Shown here: positions 1 through 12,528 of the stretch, in pieces
Numbering within the stretch: the stretch's first letter is position 1
Layout of the letters: each line of letters starts with the position of its first letter
DNA from: Anadara kagoshimensis
Lineage: Eukaryota > Mollusca > Bivalvia > Arcoida > Arcidae
Length of the DNA stretch: 64,000 nucleotides
Assembly: GCA_021292105.1 (NCBI GenBank)
Contig: CM037866.1
Span: forward strand, 4,563,502 to 4,627,501
Direction of reading: 5' to 3'
Program-made: the position numbers and the translations under genes
The notes under the pieces: model-generated
What the model was told of the DNA's origin: nothing
The model's database searches: none
Seen by the model: only the letters and a program-made list of their open reading frames with translations

Positions 1-418
1 ACCTTTTTATCTTTTGTACACCCCAGCTTTCTGTATTGTTCTCGCTTGACTGATACAAAATCAAGATATCTTGTGACACATGTTTTTCATGTTGTCACGT
101 GATTATCTTGATGTTCATCAGCAGTCACGTGATTTGTCAGGCCCATTATCAGCAGTCTCGTGCTTCATAATGACTCTTATAATGAATTGCGCGAGCTAAT
201 TGTTCAGCACTGGTAATTTGCAATTAATTTTTAGATAAACCTGTTTTTGACAAATTCGAAGCATAAAGCAATTTGTGTTTAATTACAGTTACTGATAAAG
301 AAATAACAATGTGTTTAATTATAATCTATGATAATATCTGTTTGTAAACACCACCACGACTGTATCTTGTTACAGCACAGTGGGCGGTTACCGGTATATG
401 ATCGCAACTTAGAATCAA

Positions 419-422
<4 letters not shown>
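1..422. other. AT-rich spacer, no gene seen
   Basis: No open frame with recognisable content. A few short copies of 'CAGCAGTCACGTGAT'-like sequence lie near 70-165. Otherwise unremarkable. Confidence 0.5.
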
Positions 423-472
<50 letters not shown>

Positions 473-488
473 AACTCGGAATTTCACG

Positions 489-546
<58 letters not shown>
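423..546. repeat. (GA)n microsatellite, two tracts
   Basis: Two nearly pure GA runs (about 423-470 and 488-546) are separated by a short spacer containing 'CAAACTCGGA'. The same spacer motif follows the second tract, so the tract plus spacer has been duplicated. Another GA run lies at 1096-1126. The Leu/Ser or Arg/Glu open frames here are artefacts of the repeat. Confidence 0.95.
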
Positions 547-548
<2 letters not shown>

Positions 549-945
549 CAAACTCGGACTTCCACGAGAACCACACGGACCTCCGTGAAAACAACACATT
601 TGATATCGGACCTCTATGAAAGCAACATTTAATTAGTGTGGTAAACACGGGACCTCCGTGAAAACAACACATATAATATCGGACCTCTGTGAAAGCAACA
701 TTTAAGATCAACACATATTGTATCGGACCTCTGTAAAAGCAACATTTAATTAGAGTGTGGTAAGCGCGGACCTCCGTGATACCGGACCTCTGTGAAAGCA
801 ACACATATAATATCGGACCTCTGTAAAAAGCAAGATTGCTTAGACTCTCGTGAGTGCGGACCTCCGTGAAAACAACACATCTGTGAAAGCAACATTGCTT
901 AGACTCTCGTGAGTGCGGACCTCCGTGAAAATACTATAAATACGA
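549..945. repeat. Degenerate minisatellite, 'CGGACCTCYGTGAAA' units
   Basis: The motif CGGACCTCTGTGAAA or CGGACCTCCGTGAAA recurs about a dozen times with variable spacers such as 'ACAACACATATAATAT' and 'GCAACATTTAATTAG'. The array begins directly after the GA tracts, whose spacer carries the same 'CGGA' start. I see no coding potential. Confidence 0.8.
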
Positions 946-1090
946 TCAGCGTGGATGTCCGTTACAGAAACGTCTCGCCTTTCGTATTATTTTTTCTTCT
1001 AAAAATTTGTCAAACAAAAGCAAAAAGTATCTCAATAGCAGTGCATGCGCAGTGATACAGTTCATTACTTTATGGAAATAGTAAACCAAT

Positions 1091-1127
<37 letters not shown>

Positions 1128-1404
1128 AAACAGTAAACATAAAGTAACACCAATAACGACCTCCAGATAAGTCAACAAATTAAGTACTTAAACAACACAT
1201 AGAACATGGTAATAGAGATATTATCGCCTACCCCCACCGATTTTGTCTGATGTTCAGTTAAGATTGAACAGTTATGATAAAGATTTTTTACAACAATCTT
1301 TGTTTTAGACACTTAGTCGATACAATAAGTATCGCCCAACATAAATCAAAGTATATTTTCGAATATCGTGACGTGTCTTTAATTTATAAACGGTATGTTA
1401 TGGG

Positions 1405-1552
1405 ATTCGTTAAATAAATAAATATAATAAATAAATAAATAAATAAATAAATCCAATTTATTTTCAAGTATGATGTCTTTTTTAAATGACCTTTATGATG
1501 TTGGTAAAATAAATAAATAAATACATGTAAATAAAGGAATAAATAAATAAAA

Positions 1553-1591
<39 letters not shown>

Positions 1592-1690
1592 ATCATGAAA
1601 TACATAAATAAATGTACATTGGTAAATACATAAAGCAATACGTGAAAATTAATAAATTTAGATAAATAATAAATAAATAAGAGTGGTGTC
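1405..1690. repeat. (AAAT)n microsatellite
   Basis: Runs of AAAT/TAAA with a few interruptions, longest at about 1543-1593. Tetranucleotide runs of this kind often sit at SINE tails in molluscs, but no SINE body is seen next to this one. Confidence 0.9.
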
Positions 1691-1716
1691 ATATTCTACT
1701 ATGTAACGTTTTGAAC

Positions 1717-2006
1717 AATCAAAAACAAACATACTAACCCATGTCCGAATCACAATCCAGAACCAAAGCAAAAACTTTGGAACTGACAAGTTAGGTTAGA
1801 CACGTAAACCTCCACCAGGGAAGTGAGGCCGGGTGCTCCGGAAGGGTAAGCACCTCCTGTTTAGCTAGCTACACCCGCCACGTGTGTAATCAAAATTGTG
1901 TGAAAGGAACATGGAACTATGAGACGTCAAATATATCCAGGGCAATCAAGGGCACAGAGACATCAAACTTATCAACAATGCTGTGATGACGGCCATAAAA
2001 CTTATT
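1717..2006 (-). mobile_element. Retroelement 3' end (tail family R), 5'-truncated
   Basis: The strand shown begins with AATCAAAAACAAACATACTA and runs through 'CTTCCACCAGGGAAGTGAGG'-like and 'TAGCTAGCTACACCCGCCACG' motifs into the end of a reverse-transcriptase reading frame (the KFYGRHHSIVDKFD segment, read on -). The same 3' end recurs about twenty times in the window. This copy keeps the last part of the coding region and the whole noncoding tail. Confidence 0.85.
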
Positions 2007-2017
2007 CCATCATAAGC

Positions 2018-2218
2018 AGTATAGACCAGTCAAAATTTAAAACTGAACTGATGCACTGAAAGTACTTGAGTACGGAGTGGCCGGAGTATGGACAGCTAGT
2101 GACCAGAAAATTTGTTAAGACAAGGGTACCAACTACCGAAATCTAGGTAGTAAGGGATTGGGATGAGCCGTCGACACTTATTAACTACTTAAGTGTTGAC
2201 TTCTTGACAGATCTATCC
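2018..2218. mobile_element. Diverged MITE of family P
   Basis: The left end resembles 'GTACAGACCTGTCGAAA' and the right end 'AAGTGTT...CTTGACAGATCT'. The two ends are imperfect inverted repeats of the family-P terminus. It directly abuts the family-C MITE that follows. Confidence 0.5.
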
Positions 2219-2518
2219 TGGCCCCGGTTTCACAATCATTCCTTAGCTAAGTTTTTCCTTAACTTAAATTTAGCAAATTTTTGTAATCTCTTTTTGGAAC
2301 TGCTGGTGAATATTTTTGTCAAAACTAAATGCACATGTTTAATTCTAACAATTATCTTAAAATTGACACCTTAATATCTTCCTGAATATCTTCAAAATTA
2401 ACAACATAATATCTTCCTGAATATCTTTAAAATTAACAACATTATAAAGATTTGAAATTTTGCAAAATTTAAGTTAAGGAAAATCTTTGATAAGTAATGA
2501 TTGTGAAACCGGGGCAAG
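2219..2518. mobile_element. MITE family C, TIR 'GCCCCGGTTTCACAATCATT'
   Basis: About 60-bp terminal inverted repeats: the left arm reads GCCCCGGTTTCACAATCATT followed by CTTAACTTAAATTTAGCAAA, and the right arm at 2456-2515 is its complement. No coding capacity. A third copy of the end lies at about 2548-2563. Diverged relatives are at about 10,203-10,440, 55,150-55,625 and 56,385-56,445. Confidence 0.8.
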
Positions 2519-2933
2519 TTTAACAATTACGCCTTAACTAAGATTTTTGAAACCGGGGCCTGTAGTATAAAAACTGCAGATGTAACAAAAAAAAAAAAAA
2601 ACATTCAACCAACCAGAAAAAAAACCCAATCAATACAACCAACTTAATATATTCTGTCGCTTTTCCGTCAATGGAAGCCGCATGTTTTAAAAAGTTATTT
2701 CGTTAAATAAATGATCATTATTTACATAATTAAGTACAGTTTCAAATAATTTACGTCATTGCTGATCTGTAAATACTAAAAATTGACCTCGTTCTCAATG
2801 GAACAATACCTTGTATTCAAATATACGGCAATGTTCCGTCAATTTGAAGTGGTAATGGGGTATTCATATGAACCAAACATCGAGTTATTTTTGTATAGAC
2901 TTATTTATGGCCTAGGAAAGCGATATTTGCATG

Positions 2934-3161
2934 CAGTACAGACCTGTCGAAATTTTAACACCTACCTCGCGAACAGCAGTCGAGGATCGGTTCCAATGTT
3001 GCCGAGATATGAATATTGAGCTATAGGCCGAAAAAACTGCCAAAGGAAAGATAGCAGCTGCTGTTATCAAAATATAGCTAACGAGGGGTCGAGATGAGCA
3101 ACTGATTCGGTTCCTATTTGTTGGATAAGTGTTAAACTTTTGACAGGTCTGTACTGCACAT
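2934..3161. mobile_element. MITE family P copy
   Basis: Terminal inverted repeats CAGTACAGACCTGTCGAAA (left) and TTTTGACAGGTCTGTACTG (right) enclose a purine-rich centre with 'GGTCGAGATGAGC'. No ORF of note. Confidence 0.8.
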
Positions 3162-3173
3162 TTGTTATAAAAT

Positions 3174-3405
3174 ACAGTACAAGCCTGTCAAACATTTAAC
3201 ACCAAGTTAAAGAATTAAAGCCAAATGGGACAGCTCATATGGGTCTATCGTTAGATATATCCTGACAGCTTCTTGATAGCTGCAATCTCTTGGCTCACGA
3301 CAGGTTTTCAGTCACTCACTAGCTATCCATACCTCGACCACTCGGCAACCGAGCTTCGACTCCTTTTGGTTAGCTCAGTGTTAAACTTTCGACAGGTCTG
3401 TACTT
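3174..3405. mobile_element. MITE family P copy (opposite polarity)
   Basis: Starts 'CAGTACAAGCCTGTCAAAC' and ends 'TTAAACTTTCGACAGGTCTG'. It lies a dozen bases from the preceding copy, so two elements sit almost head to tail. A partial third copy starts at about 3514 and fades by about 3660. Confidence 0.8.
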
Positions 3406-3660
3406 AACAGTCTCCGAAATTAAACAAATGTGTTCGATTTTTATTAAATGTTTACTTAATGAACTGCACAGTAACGTTCTTGTATTTGAATTGGTCGGTG
3501 GTAAAACCATCATAAACAGTACAGACCAGTTAAAAGTTGAACATTGAGCTAACCGTCGGGATAAGAGTCGAAGCTTGGATGTCGAGCGAAACAGCGAGGG
3601 ATAGATAGCTCGGAGATATAGGTAACGAGGGGCCGAGATGAACTTTAGATTCTGTAATTG

Positions 3661-5744
3661 TTTAGCTCACCTTAATGTAAAACGTTGGACAAGCCGATGC
3701 ATATAATGGACACAAGGGGTATAGCCTAGCTTTTAAATAATAATAATAATAAAATAATAATAATAAATAATAATAACAAAATTAATAAACAGAAAAAACA
3801 AAAAGAAGGAGGTTCGCCACTTTTCCCAAATTTCATAGGAACAATAATGTGGTATTGGCTATTGTATATGCATCATGTACATGGGTGGGGACTTCCCAGT
3901 TTAGTTTGTGTCAAAATGGGAACAAGTTTGAAATGAGAACTTATTTCAGTTAAAACTTGTTTTATTTCGTATCAATTTGTAGAATTGTATATCGGTGGTT
4001 TAAGTTTACAATTTTCGAGGCCGTGACTTTTCAGTTATACGTGTTTACGTTTATTTCTTTTTCATTTGTGGAAATGTATATGGGTGGTTTAAATTTAGAA
4101 ATTTGTTAATTCTTCTTTGGACACTTTTGAAATGATATATAATTTCAGTTACAACATGTTTTATTATATATTTATTTCTGTAAGGAATTGTATCTGTAGT
4201 TTAAATCTACAAATGTTTAATTCGTTTCGTTGTCACTTTTGAATCAGTTATAACATGTTTTTTTATTTCTTTTTACATTTGAGGAATTGTATATCAGTGT
4301 TTTAAATTTATAAATTTCTTAAAAATAGTTAAAATATGATCTGAAATGTACTCAATCACAGCCAAATATTACTTACATTGTATTTAGTTTTGGGTGGATC
4401 TTATTTCATGTCATTACCTCTATTTAAATTCGATCTTAAAACTTTCTTTTTTAGGGTCATTTAAGACTACCGTTTAGTTCAGATGTTTGCACATTTGGTA
4501 TCGGATTTCTGTTTACCTTGGAATTCTATTACAATACATACACAAAACCTTACACAACTTCTGTAATATGAAGCTTAAATTGCGTTCTTTCCAAATATTC
4601 ACAAATTTTACGGAACCCGCACAGTGGTATGTAGTGGAAAGAGTTGTTTCTTATTTATCACTGCCTTTTAGGGAAAGAGGGATATTAATTTTTGTTTCCG
4701 TCCGTCCATCCGTCCTTTATTCTGTCCTTCCGTCCGTTCGTCCGAAATTATTGTCTGTGCAATTCTTCAAAACTATGAAGCACTTTTTCATAAAACTTGA
4801 TGCAAAGTATCAACATCGATAGGAGATGCGTATATTATTAACCTGAGTTAGTTTGCTCATTTCCCTGGAAGTTATTGCCCTTTGAAGATACCTGCTGGTG
4901 GGGGATCATAATTCACTGAATTTACTTGTTTCGAAATAGTATTTTGTATATTCAAAATAGCTATATCGTATTTCCCAAATAGTGTTTCGTATTTTCGAAA
5001 TAACTATTGCATAAATACTAAATATTTTTACACATTTCACCTTGCGGACTCCGTACTTTTTTCTTTGAATAATCCAATTAAAACACATTATAACATGGGT
5101 AGAAACAGACGGGTATATTGGTATTCATTTGTAAGTAGATATTATATGCTTGTCTGAGACATGCATTAATTTGTTTAGGGTGTTTGATTGAGTTTGTAAG
5201 ATGTATTCTTAGGGAGAAATTGGATTTGATCGATAACGCATTTGATTCAGTCGATCAAGGGCGATAACTCCTCTATCAATTTATTCATGCACAGAAACGG
5301 AAATCACCAAGAAAGTGAATACAAGTTTGTATGAGGACATGCATTAATTTATTTTATAGCACCTGGTTGAGTTTATAAGAGGTAACCATAGGTAGAAATT
5401 TGAAATCAAGGGGTATAACTCTTGGCTTTTATTTTATCTATGCATCAAAACGGACAATGTGTTGGTTTTCATTTGTAAGGGGAAGCAATGGGAGTGGAGT
5501 GCTAATGGTATTTTACAGTTTCTTTTATAAAGACGATGAGGAATGGTAGAAGAGTGAAGTAGAGTAATGACTTATACGCCCCAGTCAAGATTTTTTCACG
5601 AGGAGTCAGTTTATGTATCATGGGGAAAACGGAGTGCCCGGAGAAAACTATCGGCCTTCGGTAAACGAGGTGACAAATTTTCTCAAATTACGATGGGAAC
5701 TGAATGGGATTCGAGTCTAGGTGATGGGATCCGTAAGAGTGCAC
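3661..5744. other. AT-rich spacer without a gene
   Basis: Contains an (AAT)n tract at about 3738-3785 and loosely repeated AT-rich segments at 3950-4330 ('TGAGGAATTGTATATCAGTG'-like, about five degenerate units). The 60-110 aa open frames here have no recognisable content. Confidence 0.5.
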
Positions 5745-5759
5745 TTAGACCACTGGGCC

Positions 5760-6092
5760 ATGAGGCCGCGATGATGTGATGGATAAGACGTCAGTCTGCA
5801 AATCCTGGGTCTTTCACTGCTGTAAGTTTGAATCCTACTTCGATCACATGTGGGATGCCGTTGGTCTTTACTGGATCGCCTGGTATCGGTATAATGTGAC
5901 TGGGGGTGGTTCCTTGTCTGCGGTGTACTGACTCTGTAAGCTAGCACGTTAAAGTCACACTGAGTGCGCGCTAGTACAAGACAGACCATAAAACACACTC
6001 GCACTTTACATACATACACGAACTAGTTCTCGACGTGAATAACTGAAAATTGTGGATGCGACGTTAAGCAACATTCAACCACCAACCAACCA
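5760..6092 (+). mobile_element. tRNA-derived SINE, family B
   Basis: The tRNA-like head has 'GTGATGGATAAGACGTCAG' (A-box-like) and 'GTTTGAATCC' (B box). The body runs through 'CTGTAAGCTAGCACGTTAAAG' and the tail is 'GATGCGACGTTAAGCAACAT' followed by an AACC-rich end. The layout is head, body, conserved tail and short simple repeat, as in mollusc tRNA-SINEs. It is distinct from family A below. Its RNA polymerase III boxes are the likely promoter. Confidence 0.75.
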
Positions 6093-6501
6093 CTGGGCAA
6101 CGGTGGCCCCAACGAAATAAAAGAAAGTACTACTTTATATTTTTGTTGTCAAACTGAATTCAATATCCATTAAAACCCGAATTTGAGAGATTTAAAATCG
6201 ACGTGCGCTATAAAACCCTTACGCGTTGTCAAGTATGAGAAACGATTTACAGATCTTAACAGGCCATAAAACTTTATGATCTGTTAAATGACTGAACTTA
6301 AATATATTAGAATTTAATGAATACGCAATACACAAGAAAAAAACCTTTGATTTTAAACAATGAAACGGTTAAATCAAACATTTATAAATTCCAATGAAGT
6401 CAATTTTCCGAATTCGAAGTATTAAAATTTACTGCCGTTTTATTATTTACCTACGATGTATATATTTAAAGTAAATGACGAGGGAGAATTCAATAAATCA
6501 A

Positions 6502-6715
6502 AAAGTACAGGTCTGTCGAAAATTTAACCATAAGCTAACAAATCAGAGCTAAATCGGCAGCTAACTCGGCCCTTCGTTATCACGACTTTTTCTGAAACTG
6601 TTATCTATCTCTCGGCAGCTTTTCGGCCTATCGCTGTCAATAACTTGGTCACTAGACAGCCAAGTCTTGACTCCTTTCATTAGCACAATGTTAAGTTTTC
6701 GACAGGTCTGTACTT
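6502..6715. mobile_element. MITE family P copy
   Basis: Ends AAGTACAGGTCTGTCGAAAA and TTTTCGACAGGTCTGTACTT are near-perfect inverted repeats. The interior shows family features ('CTCGGCAGCT', 'CTAGACAGCC'). Confidence 0.85.
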
Positions 6716-6844
6716 TACATGGTTCTATCAACAACTATTGTCATTACATAAGCTAACCGTTTAAACATGAAAATGATCATAAATTTGTATAAATTTCTTT
6801 TCCTTCCTCTGACACCCGGGGAAAATTAATATCTTGGAGGCGTG

Positions 6845-7465
6845 CTCATTCTGGATATTCTTACAAAGCTGTTATGACATACAGCAAGTAAAATTTATAT
6901 GAATAAGAACTGACAAGAATTCTGAATTTAGTTCATAAACACTATATGTATATATGAAGAAGTATATTCGTTTGATTCAGAATTGACAAGAATTTGTTGA
7001 TTAAACGTTCAAAATTTGAAATTTCTTGCGAGGGATATTTTAATTGAAAATTTCTGGTAAATATATGAGATTTAGTGTCGGAATTTTGTTATGCCATATA
7101 CAAGGGAAATTCATTTGAATAGGAAGAGACAAGAATTTGTTTATTAAGCATGTAAAATTAGGATTTTCTTACCAGAGAAAATTAAATGACATTAAATATT
7201 AAAATTTTGTTATGCCATATACAAGGGAAATTCATCTGACTAGGAAGTGACAAGAACATTCGTTCAACGTTTAATATTAAGATTTTCTTACCAGGGTTGC
7301 TTTAATTGAGAATTTAAAAAAAAAAATATATGACATCGTAGTGTCGGAATTTTGTCATACCGTATACAACGTAAATTTATTTGAATAGGAAGTGACGAGA
7401 ACTTGTCAGGATTTTTTTGTCAGGGATATTTATCATCAAATTTTGGAAAATATATGTAGATTCAG
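6845..7465. repeat. Degenerate tandem repeat, about 125-bp unit, about 5 copies
   Basis: Each unit contains 'GGAATTTTGTTATGCCATAT', 'ACAAGGGAAATTCATTTGAA', 'TAGGAAGTGACAAGAA' and 'TTTCTTACCAGGG'. Copies start near 6855, 6965, 7085, 7205 and 7345. No coding. Confidence 0.7.
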
Positions 7466-8582
7466 GAATTTAGAAAATATGGATGCAAAGAAAAAGAAAA
7501 GGTTCGTATAAAAAGAAATCATTATTTGAGCTGATTTGTGTCTCGTCGGAATTTTATTTATTATTTATCTATTCATTTATTAATTTATTTATTTATTTAT
7601 TGAAAGACAACCAAATCCTCTGAAAAGCGCATTTACAAAAAATTCAAGATTTTTTCTATATATTTACAAATTGGCGAATATTGTAAACTGCAAAGTGTCA
7701 CTTGAAGATATATCAGCAGAAATATGCCAACCAATATGCTTATTTTGTTTTGATAAAAACAATATGATCTATTTTATCTCATAACAAATAATTTAAAAAA
7801 TCACACGAGAAATTAAAATTCAAAAACATTCACCTAAAATTTATACTTCTGCTATTAAATACACTCATAAAAACTAGAATTTGAAAGACTGTTTTATTGT
7901 TTTATTTATTTTAATATTACACAAATTAGTTTAAATTATCGACCAAAAAACTAGGCTGACGTTCATTTATTATTTAATTTTTATTTTTATTTAAAAAAAT
8001 CGATGGTATAAAATTTATTCCTTAAAAAGACTTTTATACATGAATAAGTTCACAGAAAAATTTAAATACCGTTTAAAATTTAATAATGACGTTTAACACA
8101 GTGATGTAGAATTATTCAATATGTAATGATGTATTTATTCAAATTAAAATTCATATGTTCATTTAATGTGTAAATTATAGGTTGGTAAAACGTTTAATAG
8201 GTGAATATAAACATGTTTCTTTCAAAATCCATATAACCCGTCATTTAAACGGTTATATGGAAAATGTATTTTTTTCAATAACGTACTTCGGTACAAATTT
8301 TGTCAACATAAATTTTTCCCGTTAACATTATTTATTTTCTATTATTTAGATATTCACAATAGTGGTGTTTTTTCCCATAATATTTTTATTTTCTATTATA
8401 TACTTAGATATTTGAAATATAAACACGATAGACAAGTTCTCAAAAGCGCGCGCTAATGGGATCAGTGTCTAACCGCCTAGGATCGAATCCCACTTGGTCC
8501 TTTAGTTAGAATGTTTGTCAGTTCGCTTGCCAAGGTCGGTGGATTTCTCTGGATACTTTGGTTTCTTCCACTCAGGGCAACC
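7466..8582. other. Very AT-rich spacer
   Basis: ATTT-rich tract at about 7550-7602; otherwise low-complexity AT-rich DNA. No gene or defined repeat recognised. Confidence 0.5.
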
Positions 8583-9023
8583 GTTGCGGTAGTTAAGTTG
8601 GTAGAGTGCTCGTTCCGTAAGCGTCCGGATCTGACCCAAGACTTGAAAGTGGGTAGTGACTGTTCTTTCGCCAAGCACTTGAAAGTCACGGTTCTTACGG
8701 ACGAGGCCCCGTGTCACGGTGGACTTTGCACGCTGATGAACCCTGCTGCATAATACCTTCAGCGCAACGCACAGGCGAAATTTCTGCACCTTAGCATATA
8801 GCTGTGTCCTATATCATTTTTTTAATTTATTCATAAAATACATTTAAAAATTGGTATCTGACAATATACATTCAAAAATGGTATATGACAATATACCATT
8901 TTTTATTGTATTTAATGATTAAATTTAAAAAAAGGTATATGACAGCTGGTGACGTCTCGATATAAGTGAAATGCAATGTATTCTTGACTGGGGCGTTAAA
9001 CACCATTACTCAACTCAACTCCA
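8583..9023 (+). mobile_element. tRNA-derived SINE, family A, interrupted
   Basis: The head has 'TAGTTAAGTTGGTAGAGTGC' (A-box region). The body follows ('GGGTAGTGACTGTTCTTTCG', 'CACAGGCGAAATTTCTGCAC'), with the tail at 8948-9023 ('GTCTCGATATAAGTGAAAT', 'AAACACCATTACTCAACTC'). About 130 bp of AT-rich sequence (roughly 8808-8946) splits body and tail at the 'AGCTG' motif, which is present on both sides. That suggests a small secondary insertion. Confidence 0.8.
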
Positions 9024-10872
9024 CTCGGGTCAGATCCTTGAGTAAGAAAGTTTTGTCAGTTCGCTTGACAAAATGTAGGTGGTTTTCTCTGGGCACTTGG
9101 ATTTTCTCAACCATCTAAGGAATACATGGAAACATTCTGATCTTTGTGTAAAATCTCATTACTCAATTATAGCATTTTAGGGTTCTTGTAGAAAGGCTAT
9201 TTACATGTATATCATATATATTTTCGTTCCATTAAAATGGAATTATAACCAATTAAAACGATTTTATAGGAATCAATACCCCGTGGTGAGCCCCTTTTAA
9301 AACTTGATAGAAAATATTTAACATGTATTGTAATAGATGTTATTGAAATCACCAAGTACTATTGAGCTGCTTTGTGTTATGATCGTATTAAAGTTAACAC
9401 AGGTTGTTTAAAATATATTACAAAATTTCGTTTCGTTTATTATGAATCTGTGAATCAGCGATGTTGTATCGAAGGACGCTTGTTTTGTAAACGAAACGAT
9501 ATGATGATTTTTTTACACTCCCACTCATGTCTTATACATGTAGCTAATTGGGGGTTACTGAGACAGTATCTAAGGGTAGTTGTGAACCTGCGGTTGTTTA
9601 TTTTATTCATTTAAAAATAAACAAGCTTGTGAATGCCGATATTAAAAAATAAACAAGGATAGTTGTGTGGATATTCAGATATGTAAAATATAAACAAGAG
9701 TTTTAAAATTTTATCAATTATTGGAATTTTGAACTTGCAATTGGACAAATGTTGAGTGGATATTTTATATTCTAAAAAATAAAATAATAAACACGAGTTA
9801 AATTTTATCAGATAGTGGAATTTTTAACTTAATTTTGAACTTAGACAAATATTGGATCTTAATACGTGAAATTGATAAAGAAGTCTTCTAGTTCAAGTGG
9901 ATTGTTTTAACGACTTTTGAATTTAGTTTATAAGTGACTGGATTTTAAAAACCACAAAAAACCACGTGTGCTTTAAGACTTATTTATGTTGTGATTAGTT
10001 CAGTTCAGGTATTCAAAAACCTTGATTTGTTTTGAATTTAAAGGTAGGTGTATATACTTTATAATTTAAAAGAAATTAAATGTTAAATTTAGATTTTTGA
10101 AATTTTAAAATTTCTGATTATTTTAATTTTCGTTGTCATTTTGTTAAGCTCTTATATATGTAAAACATTAACACACTAAGGCAATGGTATTTATTAAAAT
10201 AATAGTTCCTCCCATTTACAATTATTCCTTCTTAACTGAGACTTTCCTTAACTTAAATCTGGTTTATTTTAAATATGAGTAATATTGTTTGTTTTCAATA
10301 TATTCGTGAATTTAAGGTGTTGTTTTGAAGATCAACCAAAGCTTATTACATCTATATTCTAATTTTGTCGAACATTTTTTATTGGTAGCACCACAGAAAC
10401 TACTGTCCAAAAATTAACAGGATTTTAGTAAAGGAATTAATCTGATACACCTAGTAACACTAGTATTCATACAGAATATAAGAATCTCAATCGAGTTGAT
10501 CTAAGTTTGAAAAAAATTGTCATTTCGCCCACTGAGGGTCAGTATTATTCTGAAGACACTTCAGTTTCCTTTACCATTTTAGAATTGGCTGTCCCAATAT
10601 AAGTATGAGAATCTTGTATGGTGTCTAAAATTCCATTACTCGACTGGCTTCATAATGCGATAAAAAACGAATTCAATTCCAAACGGGTTTTAACCAAAAC
10701 TATTATTTCTCGCAAGATATTCAAAGATTTCAATTGTGTCAGAGTTAATATGGAAAATTTTATTTAAGGTATAATTGTGAAATTGAAGTATAGACTACAA
10801 ATCTTGTAAAAGAGTACAAAAAGTTTAAATTAAATAAGATTTACCCATATGCTAATCCGTCTTAAAATGTAC
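9024..10872. other. AT-rich spacer with fragmentary repeats
   Basis: A partial copy of the sequence preceding the 8.6-kb SINE recurs at 9041-9110. A diverged family-C MITE end lies at about 10,203-10,265. A segment at about 10,540-10,640 resembles 32,680-32,760. No gene. Confidence 0.45.
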
Positions 10873-11525
10873 CTACGGTACAGGCTTGTCGAAAAATCAC
10901 CGAGCCAACCATTGAAAGCCAAATCGGTATCTCATCTCGACCACTTCCCAGCAATATCGCGATAGCTGCTACCTATCTACTTATCTATAAGCAACTTTTG
11001 ACGACTAGCTATTCATATCTTGGCTTATCGACAGTCGAGATTCGATTTCTTTCCTAACAATGTGGTAGCTTAATTGGTAGAGTGTTCGCTCTGTATGTGG
11101 ATTATGGGTTAGAAACCCGGCCGGGGTCTGATCAAAATTTAAAAAATAGGTAGTGGCTGCTCTTTCGCAAAGCACTTGACATTTAGAAATTAAAGTCACC
11201 GGGTCCTTCGGAAGAGATCTTAAAAACCGATGCCCCGAGTCGCGACAGGCACGTGCGTTAAAACAAAACAAAAATTCCCTGTGCATTGGCCTGAGCGCAC
11301 TGTAAAGGTCAAAATTTCTACTTCACCAATAGAAGGTGACGCTACGATATAAGTGAAATATTCTTGACTGCAACGCAACACCTAATTCAACCCATCGACG
11401 CCTTAAATCCCGTTAGCTCAGTTTTAAACGTTCGACAGGTTTGTACTATATACTTGGGTTGTTCGACAGCCAAGCTTTTACTTCTTTTTGCTAGCTCTGT
11501 GTTCAACTTTCGACAGGTCTGTACC
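10873..11525. mobile_element. MITE family P copy carrying a nested SINE
   Basis: The left end is 'TACAGGCTTGTCGAAAA'. The right-end motifs 'TTCGACAGGTTTGTACTAT' (about 11,430) and 'TTTCGACAGGTCTGTAC' (about 11,510) appear twice. A family-A SINE sits inside. The doubled right end is an early stage of what is seen as a long array at 19-20 kb. Confidence 0.7.
11059..11393 (+). mobile_element. tRNA-derived SINE, family A
   Basis: Head 'GTGGTAGCTTAATTGGTAGA' with A box, B-box-like 'GGGTTAGAAACCC', body 'TTTCGCAAAGCACTTGAC', and tail 'GATATAAGTGAAATATTCTTG' (shown as motif) ending in 'CTAATTCAACCC'. It is inserted within a family-P MITE. Confidence 0.85.
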
Positions 11526-12528
11526 GGAGTTTATTTTAGGGGTAAGGAACTCATATCGCACAAAGGAACTGTAAGGAGAGTTTTACTTTTACTTTAAATT
11601 CTTTTGAGGAGATTGTGTATTACGTTTTTATTTAAACTGGATTTAATTTTGATTTGAAACATTTAATATTTTTGTAAAGTCTTTTTTGTGGATTAAACTT
11701 TTGCGACCAATCTCTTCTCTAAAAATTTAGGACGGGGTTTTAAAAAATGGGGTATATTTTTTCAAGTGTATTAAAAGATTATGCGTTTAATTTTAAATTT
11801 TTATCATGCACAGGTAGAATTTCGGTTCATGAAATGTCAAAGTCTCTAATCTACTGCATTGTCAAGTGCTTCATATTTAGAGTTATGCCACTGTTATGAC
11901 ACCAAAGAAAGGCTATATTTGAAGTGTCATGACTGTGCTACTTTTGAATGCATTATTTTATAAAAATTCAAAAGTAGCATAAGGCAGAAATTATATTGAT
12001 GTGGAAAACTTTGTTGATTGCAACATTTTTTCAGATGTGTTTTTGAGTCTTTTTAAGACAACATTTTTCAAAACTTCGACTATTTAAATGAAACGTTTGA
12101 ATTTATTTCTAAAAAAAGAATTAAAGTCAGCACAGGTGTGATTAAACTGGAAATAAATGTTGTGTGCATATATGTTGTCAAATGTCTAAATCTTGATCTT
12201 ATTTTTAAAATATAACCAAAATTATTACAGGTGTGACTAAGTAGGGAATAATTGGTTTTGTGTATATATACACGTTGTCAAAATGTACAAATTTGAACTT
12301 ATTTCAAAGAAATACAATCAAACTTAGCACAGGTGTAACTAAATAGGAAATGAATGAAGTATGTATACGTTGTCAAAATAGTTTTAACAAATCGGAAGTA
12401 AGTTTTTAAAAAATTCAATCAATTAAATTAAATTAAAATAAATTTAAAAGATATTAATCTCTACAAATCTCAGCTGTGACATATCTATTATTACCTTACA
12501 TGTTTAACATCAGAGGTTTTTTATTTAG
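11526..12528. other. AT-rich spacer
   Basis: Loosely repeated segments with 'AGCACAGGTGTGAYTAAA' and 'TGTTGTCAAA' motifs recur at about 12,130, 12,225 and 12,325 with a period near 100 bp. No gene. Confidence 0.45.

Noticed and set aside
315-804. Frames of repeated Leu-Ser or Arg-Glu near 0.3-0.8 kb
   Set aside because: Translation of (GA)n tracts.
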